Part shown: one piece after another, positions 9,160 through 18,803 of the stretch
Layout of the letters: each line of letters opens with the position of its first letter
Numbering within the stretch: the first letter of the stretch is position 1
Assembly (NCBI RefSeq): GCF_000835495.1
Contig: NW_015622556.1
Location: 1-20,194 of the forward strand
Length of the DNA: 20,194 nt
Direction of reading: 5' to 3'
DNA from: Cladophialophora immunda
Lineage: Eukaryota > Ascomycota > Eurotiomycetes > Chaetothyriales > Herpotrichiellaceae
The notes under the pieces: generated by a model
What the model was told of the DNA's origin: nothing
Databases searched by the model: none
What the model saw: the letters and a program-made list of their open reading frames with translations, nothing else
Position numbers and translations under genes: made by a program

Positions 9160-10986
9160 CTTCCGGAGATCCTAGGAGGGGGAGTCACGTAAATGAACTC
9201 GAACTCTGGCGAAGGCGATCTCTACGACTGCCACTGAGCGTATTCTACTGCGCACTATGACCGCCTGCGGAAGGAGATCTGGAGTGCACTGGCGATAGGT
9301 CACTGAGAGGAGTCTATCAAGCGCCGGAGATGCTATGCCCAGCCTCGAGTTCAAGAGTGATCTGGATGATTATGTGGGCGCGTTCAGTGGTCGCATACAG
9401 TTTCACGGGTACTCGTTCTCCAATAAATGATGCGACTCCGGTTCACACATATTCAACCATTTGCACCTCGGGTCTCTTCGTCCAAGCACAAAAGCTGCAC
9501 ATCTTAATTACCTTCTTCCTCCTTCTGTCCAGCAAGAGCGCTTCGCTCATCACGGTCAAGCTGATCGCCGCCAAGTTGATCACGACGAGCGAAAGCGCCC
9601 AGATTACGGGAGTGAGCTAGGCATATGGCGGAATGCCACCAACCGCTCTCAACGGGGTTGAGTCTAAACCCAGACAATTGAAGGTGGATTGACAGAGAAT
9701 GACGAAATCACCACGGCCACGCCAGCCTAAGACGAACGCAGAACCCTCGGGGGTTGACGGGGAGTGAAGAATGCGAAGCTCTGAGTCTCCGAACCCCCGT
9801 CTGACGTGCCGCATCGGGATGCACTATTCATACATTTCTTCGAGAAGCACATGTGCCTTTCCAAGGGCGCTCGTCTGTTCGACATCGTTTCACGGAGAAA
9901 TCGAGGAAATCAACACCTAGAACGCCAGTGTTGTTATTGTTAGCCTCACTTCTTTCCCAGATGATTTTAGTTTTGACGTGATCTTCACACGACTTGGCCG
10001 AAACCAGACTCCAGAAACTCTGCAGATATGGAACAAGTTTGCCGGCGGCTTTGGCTGATCAACAAATTCGTTCTAGATGCTCATACCATCTGTGTAAAGA
10101 ACGCCCGCCACGGATATCAAAATGCCCCTTACCTGGGAGGGGTTGGTGCTGTACGAGATATTGAGGTGTTTGATCCGACAAGCCTTGGGCACCAGCACTC
10201 ATTTTCGAAGTAATTGCCGGCAATGTCAGTAGGAAGTTGATGGCTCAGTTATCAAGGCCCAAATCCGTTGACATCTGCGCCGCGGGTCGACATTTGAGCT
10301 CTGCAACGATGCGGCTTCGTTGCGGTGCCGGTATGCATGGTTGATTCTGTACGTCAAGGATGTACTCTGTGGTGTGAGATAAATTGCATCATCTCTCTTA
10401 CGTCAGGACTTTTTATCGAATAGTCGAGGGCGAAGGGCTCACGATGTTCTCTGTGGTGGCGATAGCTGTTAGATATGGTAACATTTCAGATCCAATGGCA
10501 GAACAGCTTTATGGAAGTTGCCCTTCTCATTCGACCTTCTACTTGCACTTGAATAATGTCGTCCCGCAATTTCAGTGGCCAGACTCCGAACCTCGGGACG
10601 TTGAAAGGGAGCGTAAATCCTACCCCACCGCTTGCTTATTGGCTCCCGCGCACGCTATATGTGGACTTACTCTGGGGTAAATAGCTGGATTGGGGACTCG
10701 TAGAGACCACTTAAAAGAGATGGAGTAACCCACGTCCCGATGTTATGAAATACTGCCAAGCCGCCCTACGCCATAAAAGGCCAGGTTGTACAATTTATTC
10801 TACCACACGTGATATCTTGGCACTCCATGATCAAACTGCAATCTCATAAGCTGCTCAGCCAAAGCCTGCAGCCGAGTCTCTACTTTCCATCCTCGAATTT
10901 TAGTTGTGGTCAAAGCTACACTTTAAGTTTCCTGGATTCTACACACGAGAGGTCATGTTTACCCCGAACCTTCTACAATCAATACA
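9160..10986. other. Long spacer, no supported gene
   Basis: Frames of 60 to 98 codons are scattered on both strands (for example 9330-9620, 10028-10213 and 10384-10680 on the plus strand), but none shows a domain or a convincing composition. An imperfect hairpin at 9538-9598 is listed separately. A second inverted pair, CGGGGGTT near 9749 and AACCCCCG near 9791, lies just after it. The promoter of the BTB-type gene should lie at the right end; TATA-like CATAAAAGG occurs near 10771. Confidence 0.45.
9538..9598. repeat. Imperfect inverted repeat (hairpin)
   Basis: Arms of about 26 bases, GCGCTTCGCTCATCACGGTC onward (9538-9563) and GATCACGACGAGCGAAAGCGC with its lead-in (9573-9598), can pair around a 9-base loop. 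Most mismatches between the arms are transitions. The bulk of the stem is TCGCTC paired with GAGCGA. Confidence 0.5.
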
Positions 10987-11802
10987 ATGGACGGAGACGA
11001 ACATCGAAAGTGGCAGGACGTATTGATTGTAGCAGTGCAGGAAAGAAAATGGGGACAAGTATCTGAATTGCTGGACCGACTGTCCGCGAAACGCGAGGTC
11101 CCCATCCCACCTGCGATCTTCGAACGGTGCTACGCGGCTCTGCAAGAGACGTCGGTTTTGGTAATACAAGAGCGAAATTGGGGGGCCGTGCGAGGTGCAT
11201 GTGAATGCCTGGACCGACTGTCCGCGATACGCGAGGTCCCAAACTTACTTGACGAAAATATCCTCATGTCGATGGTAAAAACCATGGACTGCGAAGCGTC
11301 ACAATTCAGGTTGGAGGACCTTTATTCATGGGTCAAACGACGATCTGCCGTCATTAAGATCAAATTACTAAACGGCGGAATCTTCTTCGGCTCCCAGGCA
11401 CTATTGTGTGCTCGCTCGAGATATTTCTCGTGTCGCCTCTCGAAGCAATTCAGGTTTAGCAACCCAATCGAGCGGCAAAGAGGTTTCCATCCCAATGACC
11501 CCGATCTTGATATATCGCTTACCAGAATGCCAAGATCTGACGACAGTATTCACCTAATTATTCCGGTGCTGCCAGATTTCGATGATGATACTACCCGGTT
11601 CGTCTTAGAGTTCTGTCAATCCTCTATTCCCGATGAGCCTCTTAAAGAGGATAACAATCTTGATGACTTACTCACCATTCTTGAGGCATCAAGTAATTAT
11701 GGGGTTGCTCTTCTTCTCAACCGGATCGAGGACCAAATAATCTCAGAAGTTAGCCCACATAACACTGAGGATGTGAAATATATTTCAGGACACCGCACCT
11801 AA
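10987..11802 (+). CDS. BTB/POZ-like domain protein with internal duplication
   Basis: Likely BTB/POZ protein; such domains mediate dimerisation and often bind Cullin-3 as ubiquitin ligase adaptors. The domain spans about residues 122-245: AVIKIKLLNGGIFFGSQALL, CARSRYFSCRLS (the family's 'xxALLxARSxYFxxxLS'), then IIPVLPDFDDDTTRFVLEFC and NLDDLLTILEASSNYGVALL. An insertion of about 30 residues after the first half makes it degenerate. The N-terminus holds two copies of a motif, VQERKWGQVSELLDRLSAKR at residue 17 and IQERNWGAVRGACECLDRLS at residue 60, from a 138-base in-frame duplication. The last residues (SGHRT) may be out of frame: one base earlier a second frame continues as DTAPNDAKALHIRCKEVLED to a TGA at 11857, which fits a BTB tail better. 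So the gene may be slightly truncated by an insertion near 11788. Confidence 0.6.
   Translation: MDGDEHRKWQDVLIVAVQERKWGQVSELLDRLSAKREVPIPPAIFERCYAALQETSVLVIQERNWGAVRGACECLDRLSAIREVPNLLDENILMSMVKTMDCEASQFRLEDLYSWVKRRSAVIKIKLLNGGIFFGSQALLCARSRYFSCRLSKQFRFSNPIERQRGFHPNDPDLDISLTRMPRSDDSIHLIIPVLPDFDDDTTRFVLEFCQSSIPDEPLKEDNNLDDLLTILEASSNYGVALLLNRIEDQIISEVSPHNTEDVKYISGHRT
11071..11240 (+). repeat. Direct repeat of 32 bp inside the BTB-type gene
   Basis: Positions 11071-11102 and 11209-11240 both start CTGGACCGACTGTCCGCGA and differ at one base (A or T at base 20 of the unit). The spacing is 138 bases, exactly 46 codons, so the frame is kept. The sequence before each copy (CAGGAAAGAAAATGGGG and CAAGAGCGAAATTGGGG) is also alike, so the duplicated unit is longer than 32 bases but has diverged unevenly. 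Confidence 0.9.
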
Positions 11803-11857
11803 TGACGCGAAAGCGTTACATATACGGTGTAAAGAAGTGCTGGAGGATGAAATTTGA

Positions 11858-12421
11858 TATCGCTCGGTGGAGTGAAAGACCTTAGTTTGACTAAATTCGA
11901 AATATGTATACCTGACGATGAAGGAAGACTGCTTCCACACCCAGTGCCATGTGACTGGCAGTGTGCCTGACAGGAACGCCAAGAGATGTAATGACTGTTC
12001 GCACTAGTCTTCGGCCGAAGGCCTGTTACTAGCGTCGAGACCCCTTTGTTAATTACTCGAACGGATATAGTCAGACGGGCCCCCGGACCCTGTAGAATTC
12101 ATCATGTTCCGCCATTGAGTCACAGCCACAGGCGTAAGATATCACGTGCTGTAAAGTTTTTTTAGTTCATGGCATAGGGTGGCTTGGTAGCGTTCCATCG
12201 GGACGTGGGTTAAGTCAAATAATTTCAATGAACCAAAACATCTACCTATGCTATTACTTTCTAGGCTTCTTCCACGGGGTACTTGAATTTCCGACCAATG
12301 TCACTTCCTACTGTCGTAGGTCCTGCAGTTGTAGTGAATGATAGACCAACGGTAAAGAGGGGAGGGGGGGGGTGGGGGGCTCCACATGAATATCGCTTCT
12401 CTACCTGTTGGCGATGAACTC
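11858..12421. other. Spacer between the BTB-type gene and the minus-strand hypothetical gene
   Basis: No supported gene. It should hold the 3' ends of two convergent genes. A G-rich tract at 12359-12379 is listed separately. A run of seven T lies near 12158. Confidence 0.5.
12359..12379 (+). other. G-rich tract, potential G-quadruplex
   Basis: Runs of G4, G9 and G6 separated by single A and T bases, with the G9 run long enough to supply two G-tracts. This satisfies the simple G-quadruplex pattern on the plus strand. It lies about 40 bases past the stop codon of the minus-strand hypothetical gene, so that gene's RNA would carry the C-rich complement. Confidence 0.6.
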
Positions 12422-13267
12422 TTAAGTGCTATCAAACATTTCCGCATCCGACCCATAATCGCCACCTACAAAGACGTAGTCCGCCTCAGGGTCCCTAACG
12501 TCCATCCCTTCGGGGAGAGGGGGATTGAGACTGGAAATCGACGAGTCGCATGTACAACCACCATCGTCGTCAGCTTCGGCGTCAGCGTCATAACACATCA
12601 TAGGATATGGTGACTGTCGTAGGCGGCGCGGTATAGAGCCGCTGCCATCAGTGCCGAAGGATTGGGAATATTCCGAGGTGTTACTCGTTGAACCCTGAAC
12701 TTCTGGGCAGTTAATTGTGCTGGAAATACTACCGGCCCAGTGTGGGGACCGCCCGCGGCCAGGTGAAAAGCACAGTTCCCCTAGTGTACTAGCCACGTCT
12801 CCCGACATCCCGCAATGATCTTTGCCGCGCTCCATGTTCATATCTATTGAGATCGGTTGCCGTCGCTTAGCGGAACGTTCCAGTCCTTCTTCTTCGTGGG
12901 TGGGAGAGCGAGGACGCTTTTGATTTGACCCCGGTAGCGGTGAGGCGTGGTTTCCTCCAGCATCGGCATCCTCATTGGGAAGCTGTGTCTTTCCTATTGA
13001 GAAGGGCCGTTTCTCAATGGATTCCGAACTCGAATTATCTTGGGCCGCGATGTTATCGAGGATGGATGGTCGCTCGCGCAGAGTTATCGCACGTCGTCTA
13101 TGGCGTGGGCTGTCCGGGTTGGCAGGACCCTCGGGAGGAAACACTACCATATTGCCACAATAGAACTGCCGCGAATGCATCGACATAGAATGTGGCCGCC
13201 CTTTATATTTTGTCCCAAGTACGCTGCTAATCCCCATCTGGACTGGAAGTGAGAGACTGGCAACCAT
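12422..13267 (-). CDS. Hypothetical disordered protein (281 aa)
   Basis: Unrecognised but probably real: it is the longest frame in the window. The protein is low in hydrophobic residues and rich in Ser, Pro, Gly and charged residues, so likely mostly disordered. Visible are a basic stretch SPRHRRRAITLRER (residues 53-66), a bipartite-like nuclear signal QKRPRSP...SAKRRQ (116-137), and a Cys/acidic patch YDADAEADDDGGCTC (226-240). The acidic end is YVFVGGDYGSDAEMFDST. The first ATG is at 13265-13267; ATGs at 13184-13186 and 13178-13180 (MSM) are alternatives, since the first 27 residues look different. No domain or intron was found, and the function is unknown. Confidence 0.5.
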   Translation of the reverse strand: MVASLSLPVQMGISSVLGTKYKGRPHSMSMHSRQFYCGNMVVFPPEGPANPDSPRHRRRAITLRERPSILDNIAAQDNSSSESIEKRPFSIGKTQLPNEDADAGGNHASPLPGSNQKRPRSPTHEEEGLERSAKRRQPISIDMNMERGKDHCGMSGDVASTLGELCFSPGRGRSPHWAGSISSTINCPEVQGSTSNTSEYSQSFGTDGSGSIPRRLRQSPYPMMCYDADAEADDDGGCTCDSSISSLNPPLPEGMDVRDPEADYVFVGGDYGSDAEMFDST

Positions 13268-14900
13268 GGGCAGTTTGACTGGTTTTAAACACCGATATCT
13301 AGATCAGTCTGATATCCAAGACTTTGTTCCTCCTTCTCGCTCCTCCAAACTCGCACTTGTCTTTGAGGAAATAAGGTTCTTGCTTTGCGGTATTTTCATA
13401 GTTTCTGTACCATTTTAGGTTTTGGGGAAAAAGAATCTGGTTATCTGTCCAAGGCAACGGTAGACCTTAAAGTTGTTTGTTTGCAATAATTCCGTCTTTA
13501 CGTTACGTCTTTATTGTCGATGAGAGTGCATTAATTAACCCTGATGAGTGTGGGGTGCGTGAGACACTATACTAGGCGGTACAAAATCTGAAACGAGGGC
13601 CAGAAAAAGCTACTATTCGCCCTGGGCTCCGACACAGCCCTCGAGGCCGTATAACACCGTTAGTGGGGCCATTTGATATTATTAGTATGAGGTGGACACA
13701 GCTCAATCCACCTCTTGGATAGATTTGGTGCTCGTTTCGAATGAAGAAACCTCTAGCCTATATTCAAGTGAAAAGCTGAGTTGGCACTTTGATTTTTCAG
13801 GTAAGTGAATTGAACGATAGTGAAATTGTTGAAGGTCAGTTCTTCATTTCCGTAGGCGAGACTGATTAGGAATGACAATTAGTCTTATTCCTTTTCCCAT
13901 AATACACATCACGCGGCGCCGATAATCAAACACTATAGACCTTCCGAGGTAAGAGGCCTGTATATCGTAGGAGGGCTAAACACTCTCATTAGAGAAATCG
14001 GGCTCGACCTCGTCGATACAGAAACGAATTTCATCTTATTTTGTTTGAGTAATGAGCCGATACGTATCCGAGGTTTTCCGCTTCCTTACGCGGTTCGAAA
14101 TGCGGTACTAATAGGATGTACACCTAACAAGCTTCCGTAATGGCCCTTCTCACTTGACTGAAAGGGAAGTCGACGTGGTAGGAGATTAATATTTGAACAC
14201 TCAATAGGAACAAAAACACACCTAGCTGGATAGACGCGATCTCCCACTTTTCATACATTTCTATCTAACCGGATTCATCCTTTATTCTCAATGGACTGCA
14301 ATATGTCAGAATTGAGTTAGACAAGATTCTACTCAATTATATACCAAAGTGAACGGAAACTCACGATGAGGTACAGGTATCTACAGTAAAGCTATAGAGC
14401 CGGCACCGTACGTTCAAGCTTAAAGCCCCACGGCGCTACAAGCCTGCAAAGTAAGCAACACGGAGAGAGATATTTATGCCGGCAATACCGTATTCACGGG
14501 ATTTCATTTCCCCTACTTTAGCTTTGAGGAGCGAGAAAATACAGGAAGTACGTGCCGAATTTCACTTCCCGTCGGAAAAGAAGAATTTGAGGGGAATATA
14601 GAAGGGAACATAATACTTTTATCAATTAGGCCCCGGTGTTTATTTTCGATACTAGGTAATCATCTAGATATTACCTGAGCGAGCTATTATAGGACACTTC
14701 TGGTGTTCCCTCCCCCCAACTCATAACCTCCACCGCCTCCTAAGACCCTAGATCGATTTTCTTCAGGATATCGGGCTAAAGTGCGAGCGAGGATACCAGC
14801 CAGCTTCTATTGCCTCAGAGAGACCTCATAATGACTGCTCTAGCTAGTGAAGTTAGTATCGATTCTATTTTCTCATGAAGAATAACCAATTATATCACCT
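13268..14900. other. 1.6-kb gene-free stretch
   Basis: No open frame long enough to support a gene on either strand, and no recognisable protein traces in the frames I read. The sequence is AT-richer than the flanks. An inverted pair GAGGGC ... GCCCTC occurs near 13596-13643. The upstream region of the minus-strand hypothetical gene lies at the left end. I see nothing else in it. Confidence 0.55.
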
Positions 14901-15146
14901 TTATAAAATCATTTCAGCCAGCTTAGGGCTTCCTCTAGAAGGCGGGTCCTCCTCATCTCGTGACGTCTCTGACTGTATGTCGCAAACGGATGCGTGTTTA
15001 TGATAGAGATGTAGAACCAGAAAGATTGTGGCCACGAGAGAAAGGGTTAAGACGACCAGCGGGACCCAAATCTGCGGGGCGACCGTCGACTGACTTCGAA
15101 CGGAGGGGATCTCCAGGGGTGCGGAGCGGACTTTTGAGTAATGCAT
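14901..15146 (-). CDS. Hypothetical small single-pass membrane protein (81 aa)
   Basis: Unrecognised. The 81-residue frame has one strong membrane segment at about residues 26-45 (IWVPLVVLTLSLVATIFLVL). It is preceded by a polar Ser/Pro-rich N-terminus and followed by HLYHKH and an acidic tail (SETSRDEEDPP). This layout suggests a single-pass membrane protein with a short cytosolic tail. It has no homology I can name. It could be an exon of a larger gene, because the N-terminus has no signal peptide and the flanks were not resolved. Confidence 0.35.
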   Translation of the reverse strand: MHYSKVRSAPLEIPSVRSQSTVAPQIWVPLVVLTLSLVATIFLVLHLYHKHASVCDIQSETSRDEEDPPSRGSPKLAEMIL

Positions 15147-17110
15147 GGCACCAGAGCAAGGGCTCGAGCAGCGAAGAACGAAATGACTGTTGAACGCGTG
15201 GTATCTTCTGAGCAGAACGAAGAGAAAGCTGATTCTCTTGACAGGACTACTGTATGATATCCCCTGGCCTTCTGTTTCCTAATTTCTCCAAGGATTACAG
15301 TATGAAGGGCGGGCCAGAGACAATCATATAGATGTTTCCATTACAGCTCCAAGAAGATTTTTTTCCACCGACGGCTTTTTTATGGCCCTATTGGGGGGTG
15401 AGAGGGTGGCCTTCGGTCCGCGCTCATTGGCCTCTGCACTCCGATTCACTACTACACGGCAAAAGGGGTTAGAATATAGGTGGCTTACGTGGGCTTTTGT
15501 CCAAGACGACGCTGCGAAATTGAAATTCACCGAACGCGTGCCCTCGGTAAAGGCTTCTCTACGTTCAAATCAGTCTAATGCACCCCATACGTCAGTTTCG
15601 TCTTCCTCTAAGGAGCGGACGAACCAGAAGTCGGACTGCTTACAAGGATGTGGGATGAGAAACGAGGCATATTGGATTTAAGCTCGGGATTTCATTCGTA
15701 GAAGTTATTTTGTCCAATGATATTGCACAGATTCGGTACTGTATGATAGCTACGGGAGTGGGAATGTTGACCTAGTAGCGCCTGAGCAGGTACGGGAATT
15801 GGTCTATTTGCTCGTGCCCGGTTTCAAGCCGTACCTAATTTTACGATATCGGTCGATGAAATATCAGTGTGTCCATATGATAAAACTTTACTGCATGACC
15901 CTGGCAAACCTTCTAATCTTTATTCAAATTTTGCAATACCGGAGCACCGCTATGTCTCCAGCGTCTGAGCAGCAGGTTCTTGCTGCAATTGAGGAATCCT
16001 TATATCGGGGGATCTTACAGTTTGGACGATGGGTGAAAGAAGGCCGAACATTTGACCTCAGAACCTAGAGCGCAGTATGCAATCTTCGACCAAGATTTGT
16101 GCCGGACGAGGATTTTCGGAGTACAAAGAGGGGATACCGTATCGTGTTCCCTGGGCCAATTTCGTTATTTACGATCGGAAAATAATAGAGACCAAATTCA
16201 AGCAATCCTTTGAATCTATCTAAGTTAAAGGTGATTATTTTTCCTACACAAGAAGGGAGTTCCTCAAATCGACAGCTCGTTGTGTTAAATGTGCAACAAG
16301 CTGGAAACGGGACAGCACGTCCTACTAAGGTGGCAGAAGTGGGAAGAGGAGACCTAGGAATGTCTGAGGACGGGACTCGCGCAGAGGGCCCGATCGTCAC
16401 CACAGGCGCTCCTAGGCACAAAGAAGGGTTGCCTCGCCGCAGCTGGAATGATGCAGAGGACGGAAACGCCACGTCAATTTCAGTCCTGCGGCCTGGACGA
16501 AGCAGTAGAAGAGGAAGAGGAGGAAGAGGAGGGGTGGATCAGAAGATAGAGAGAAAGGACAGCTTAGGAAGGCAACGTCTTCCATTAGCTCTACGTGCAG
16601 TTAGACGGACGTGAAATGAGACGAAATAATAATCAAGGTGATTATTTATCGGGTCTATACTATAATTTATCGGTTTTTGTACTTTGGAATTTTGATCGAT
16701 TCTTTCTATAATGTACGAAAAGGCACCACAATATAGCTGCGTATTCTTATTTTGTCCCTGATAGTGTAAGGAGAAGCCGATAGATACAGACTCAAAGCCC
16801 TTGAAAAGGGGTTGACAAAAGGGTTTGAGCAGGGTGCGCGTACCCTGTAGATAGGGCTACAGCTACCAGCATTCAGTGGTATTACTTCTATTGACCTACC
16901 TATCCTCCCGCTTCCCTTACATAGCTCTATGTTACTCGCTCCCTTCGAAGGGCCTACGAATCGAACACGCACCGCTACGTAGATAGCCCCATACTGTACC
17001 ATCTCATTCGGCCTGGAATGTCCTGCCTTTCCCGCACATACCCTCCACGCGTGCTCCCCCTATCGTGACTTTGTTGGAGCCAGTCGAAGATTCTATCACA
17101 AATAGGCGCC
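15147..17110. other. 2-kb spacer with scattered coding-like traces, no resolved gene
   Basis: Plus-strand frames at 15382-15681, 15799-16068 and 16210-16614 are open, but none carries a domain I know. One stretch looks more protein-like than the rest. The end of the 15799-16068 frame (SEQQVLAAIEESLYRGILQF, then GRWVKEGRTFDLRT) is followed in another frame at 16077-16214 by GFSEYKEGIPYRVPWANFVI and YDRKIIETKFKQSF. This may be a decayed or spliced gene, but I could not find consistent splice sites or name a family. The 16210-16614 frame ends in an Arg/Gly-rich run from AGAGGAAGAGG-type repeats (about 16500-16540), which is low-complexity sequence. Confidence 0.4.
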
Positions 17111-17800
17111 ATGAGCACCTTGACCTTGACCGGCTTACCAGACGAGCTCATCATAGGTATCTTCGAATTCCTCGACTCACCCAGTGTTGCGTCCGTCTGC
17201 AAACAACTGCGTACGATATATGAAGATCAGGAAGAGCAGGTCATCTCCAATTACTTCTATACACATCCCGGTTGGTCTGGCGAAGATGGCGTCACCCGTC
17301 TGAAAAGAGTACTCGATTACAGAATGAATACGAACCTCCTGGCCGCTCTGCGGCTCTTTAACGCCATAAACTGCATCGATGAAAAGGCCTTGAACATGAG
17401 CAATTGGATCGACGTCCGAGAGACACTGGAAGAGTACGGACTCCCTCTAGCTGAGGGCCTATACAGGAAAGATCACAAAGTCGAGTCTATATCCCTGCTT
17501 AGCTCTTTGCGCAACGCTCACGATTGGGATACTTTTTCGATTAGAGTCGACGCGTTGATAATGCAGATCGACAATCAAGCAGAGCCTCAAGTCGGTATAT
17601 ATGCTAAGCAATTACAGCTTAAACTCTGGACTCATCGGGAAAGGTGCAAGGAAACTAGCTGCGAGTGTCGTAAACCCGATTGGATGGCTGACGTTCAAAA
17701 AGAAGTAATGAGCATCCTCCGTCGCCAAAGACTGTTTACGGAAACAATGAATGAGTATTCCCGCCACACACGCCGGAGCTACACACGCCGGAGGACTTGA
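17111..17800 (+). CDS. F-box domain protein (229 aa)
   Basis: Predicted F-box protein. The motif is at the N-terminus, residues 6-38: LTGLPDELIIGIFEFLDSPS, then VASVCKQLRTIY, which matches the LPxELhhxIhxFL...xxVCKxh pattern. F-box proteins bind Skp1 and bring targets to SCF ubiquitin ligases. The remaining about 190 residues are charged and helical-looking, with no leucine-rich or WD repeats, so the target-binding part is unknown. The fungal F-box family is large and fast-evolving, so the substrate cannot be guessed. The frame is intact and single-exon, starting at the first ATG directly before the motif. The last codons lie in a 15-base tandem duplication giving a basic tail (RHTRRSYTRRRT). 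Confidence 0.75.
   Translation: MSTLTLTGLPDELIIGIFEFLDSPSVASVCKQLRTIYEDQEEQVISNYFYTHPGWSGEDGVTRLKRVLDYRMNTNLLAALRLFNAINCIDEKALNMSNWIDVRETLEEYGLPLAEGLYRKDHKVESISLLSSLRNAHDWDTFSIRVDALIMQIDNQAEPQVGIYAKQLQLKLWTHRERCKETSCECRKPDWMADVQKEVMSILRRQRLFTETMNEYSRHTRRSYTRRRT
17766..17795 (+). repeat. 15-bp tandem duplication at the end of the F-box gene
   Basis: ACACACGCCGGAGCT (17766-17780) is followed directly by ACACACGCCGGAGGA (17781-17795), 13 of 15 bases identical. It adds five codons without changing the frame and lies just before the stop codon. Confidence 0.85.
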
Positions 17801-18803
17801 GCAGCGTCGGTCAATTTTCACAAACAATACCTACTCTCATCATTGAAGATGTTGATTTTCTACTCTATCATCTGGTACAACACAGTCAAGTTTTCGGCGG
17901 TCACCGGAGTCTTCAGAAGCTCGTCATGTGGCGCCGTGCCATATTGTTTTCTCGGCGGAGGTTCTCAAAGTGGTCAGGGCGGTTGCTGCGAGATCTTCAA
18001 TGTCAGCTATGCCTGTGGCCGCAATGAGCATGCCGTTCCTGAGTGCGGTGAGACGGAGAAAGGGGAGTCTCATTCCCTTGCTTGTCCCCCTTCCGTCCTA
18101 TTCTCTTCCATTACTGCTTTTGGCAAAGCTGATTTTACAACCGGTGACTTGGTGGTAGTGTTGATGTAGCACGCGAATGTATTGAGAAGCTCACCTACGG
18201 ATCTCCTGGACTCGGAGTTATATCAAGATAGCATCGCAGACACACAAATTCTATCGAAAGTTGCGCCCAGGCATCGTCGGGCTGTCCTTGGAGGCCTCAT
18301 CCCACGGTTTTCCGGCGAGATAGTGGCCAAGATCAGCCGCTAATGCAGGTGGCGTACCCGACTATGGGGATATCCACTCACAATTAATTGGCTATACTCA
18401 AAGGGCTGGACGGTGCTCAGTGGTCTAGGGGGTTGTGTTGTGATTGGCTGGCCTTTACTCACATGAGGCATAGACGGTAGAGGGTCTCGACTCTCTTAGA
18501 CAGACAACCAACCAACTACTTGAACACCCAGCCGTTACGGCTACGGACAGCCAAGCTTAGAACTTAGCTCCAGTTCAGTACCTGAACGCAATTTTTTTTT
18601 ACGAAGTACTGTGCATTTACAATGCGGAGTAACTCACATTAATAATCTAAGTCAGTTAGTTATACGGTTACCTCTTAATTTTGATTAATGTGGAACTACT
18701 TATATGGCATAAATTTGCCGCCCTCCGAAAGCGAAGCTCCGCGCCTCGGGGGCCCCGCAAAACATTCTCTCGTCGAAAATACACGCCAATAGCGAGCTCC
18801 GCG
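17801..18803. other. Spacer between the F-box gene and the transposase relic
   Basis: Frames at 17843-18169 and 17928-18158 (plus) are open but unrecognised. On the minus strand, around 17930-18040, a short stretch reads GMLIAATGIADIEDLAATAL, helical-looking but interrupted by stops on either side, so a gene trace is possible and unproven. A GC-rich patch at 18718-18801 (CTCCGCGCCTCGGGGGCCCC) comes just before the transposase start and probably belongs to the mobile element's 5' region. Confidence 0.4.

Noticed and set aside
12925..13252. Plus-strand frames opposite the disordered hypothetical gene
   Set aside because: Three overlapping short frames with no domains; the 281-residue minus-strand frame is a better candidate.
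14060..14120. Possible tRNA suggested by GGTTCGAAA near 14091
   Set aside because: No matching acceptor, D-arm or anticodon arm could be built around it.
16065..16472. Minus-strand 135-codon frame
   Set aside because: It overlaps plus-strand coding-like traces and has no domain or plausible composition.
16210..16614. Plus-strand 134-codon Arg/Gly-rich frame as an RGG-type RNA-binding protein
   Set aside because: The Arg/Gly run comes from a simple AGAGGAAGAGG repeat, and no RNA-binding domain or convincing start is present.
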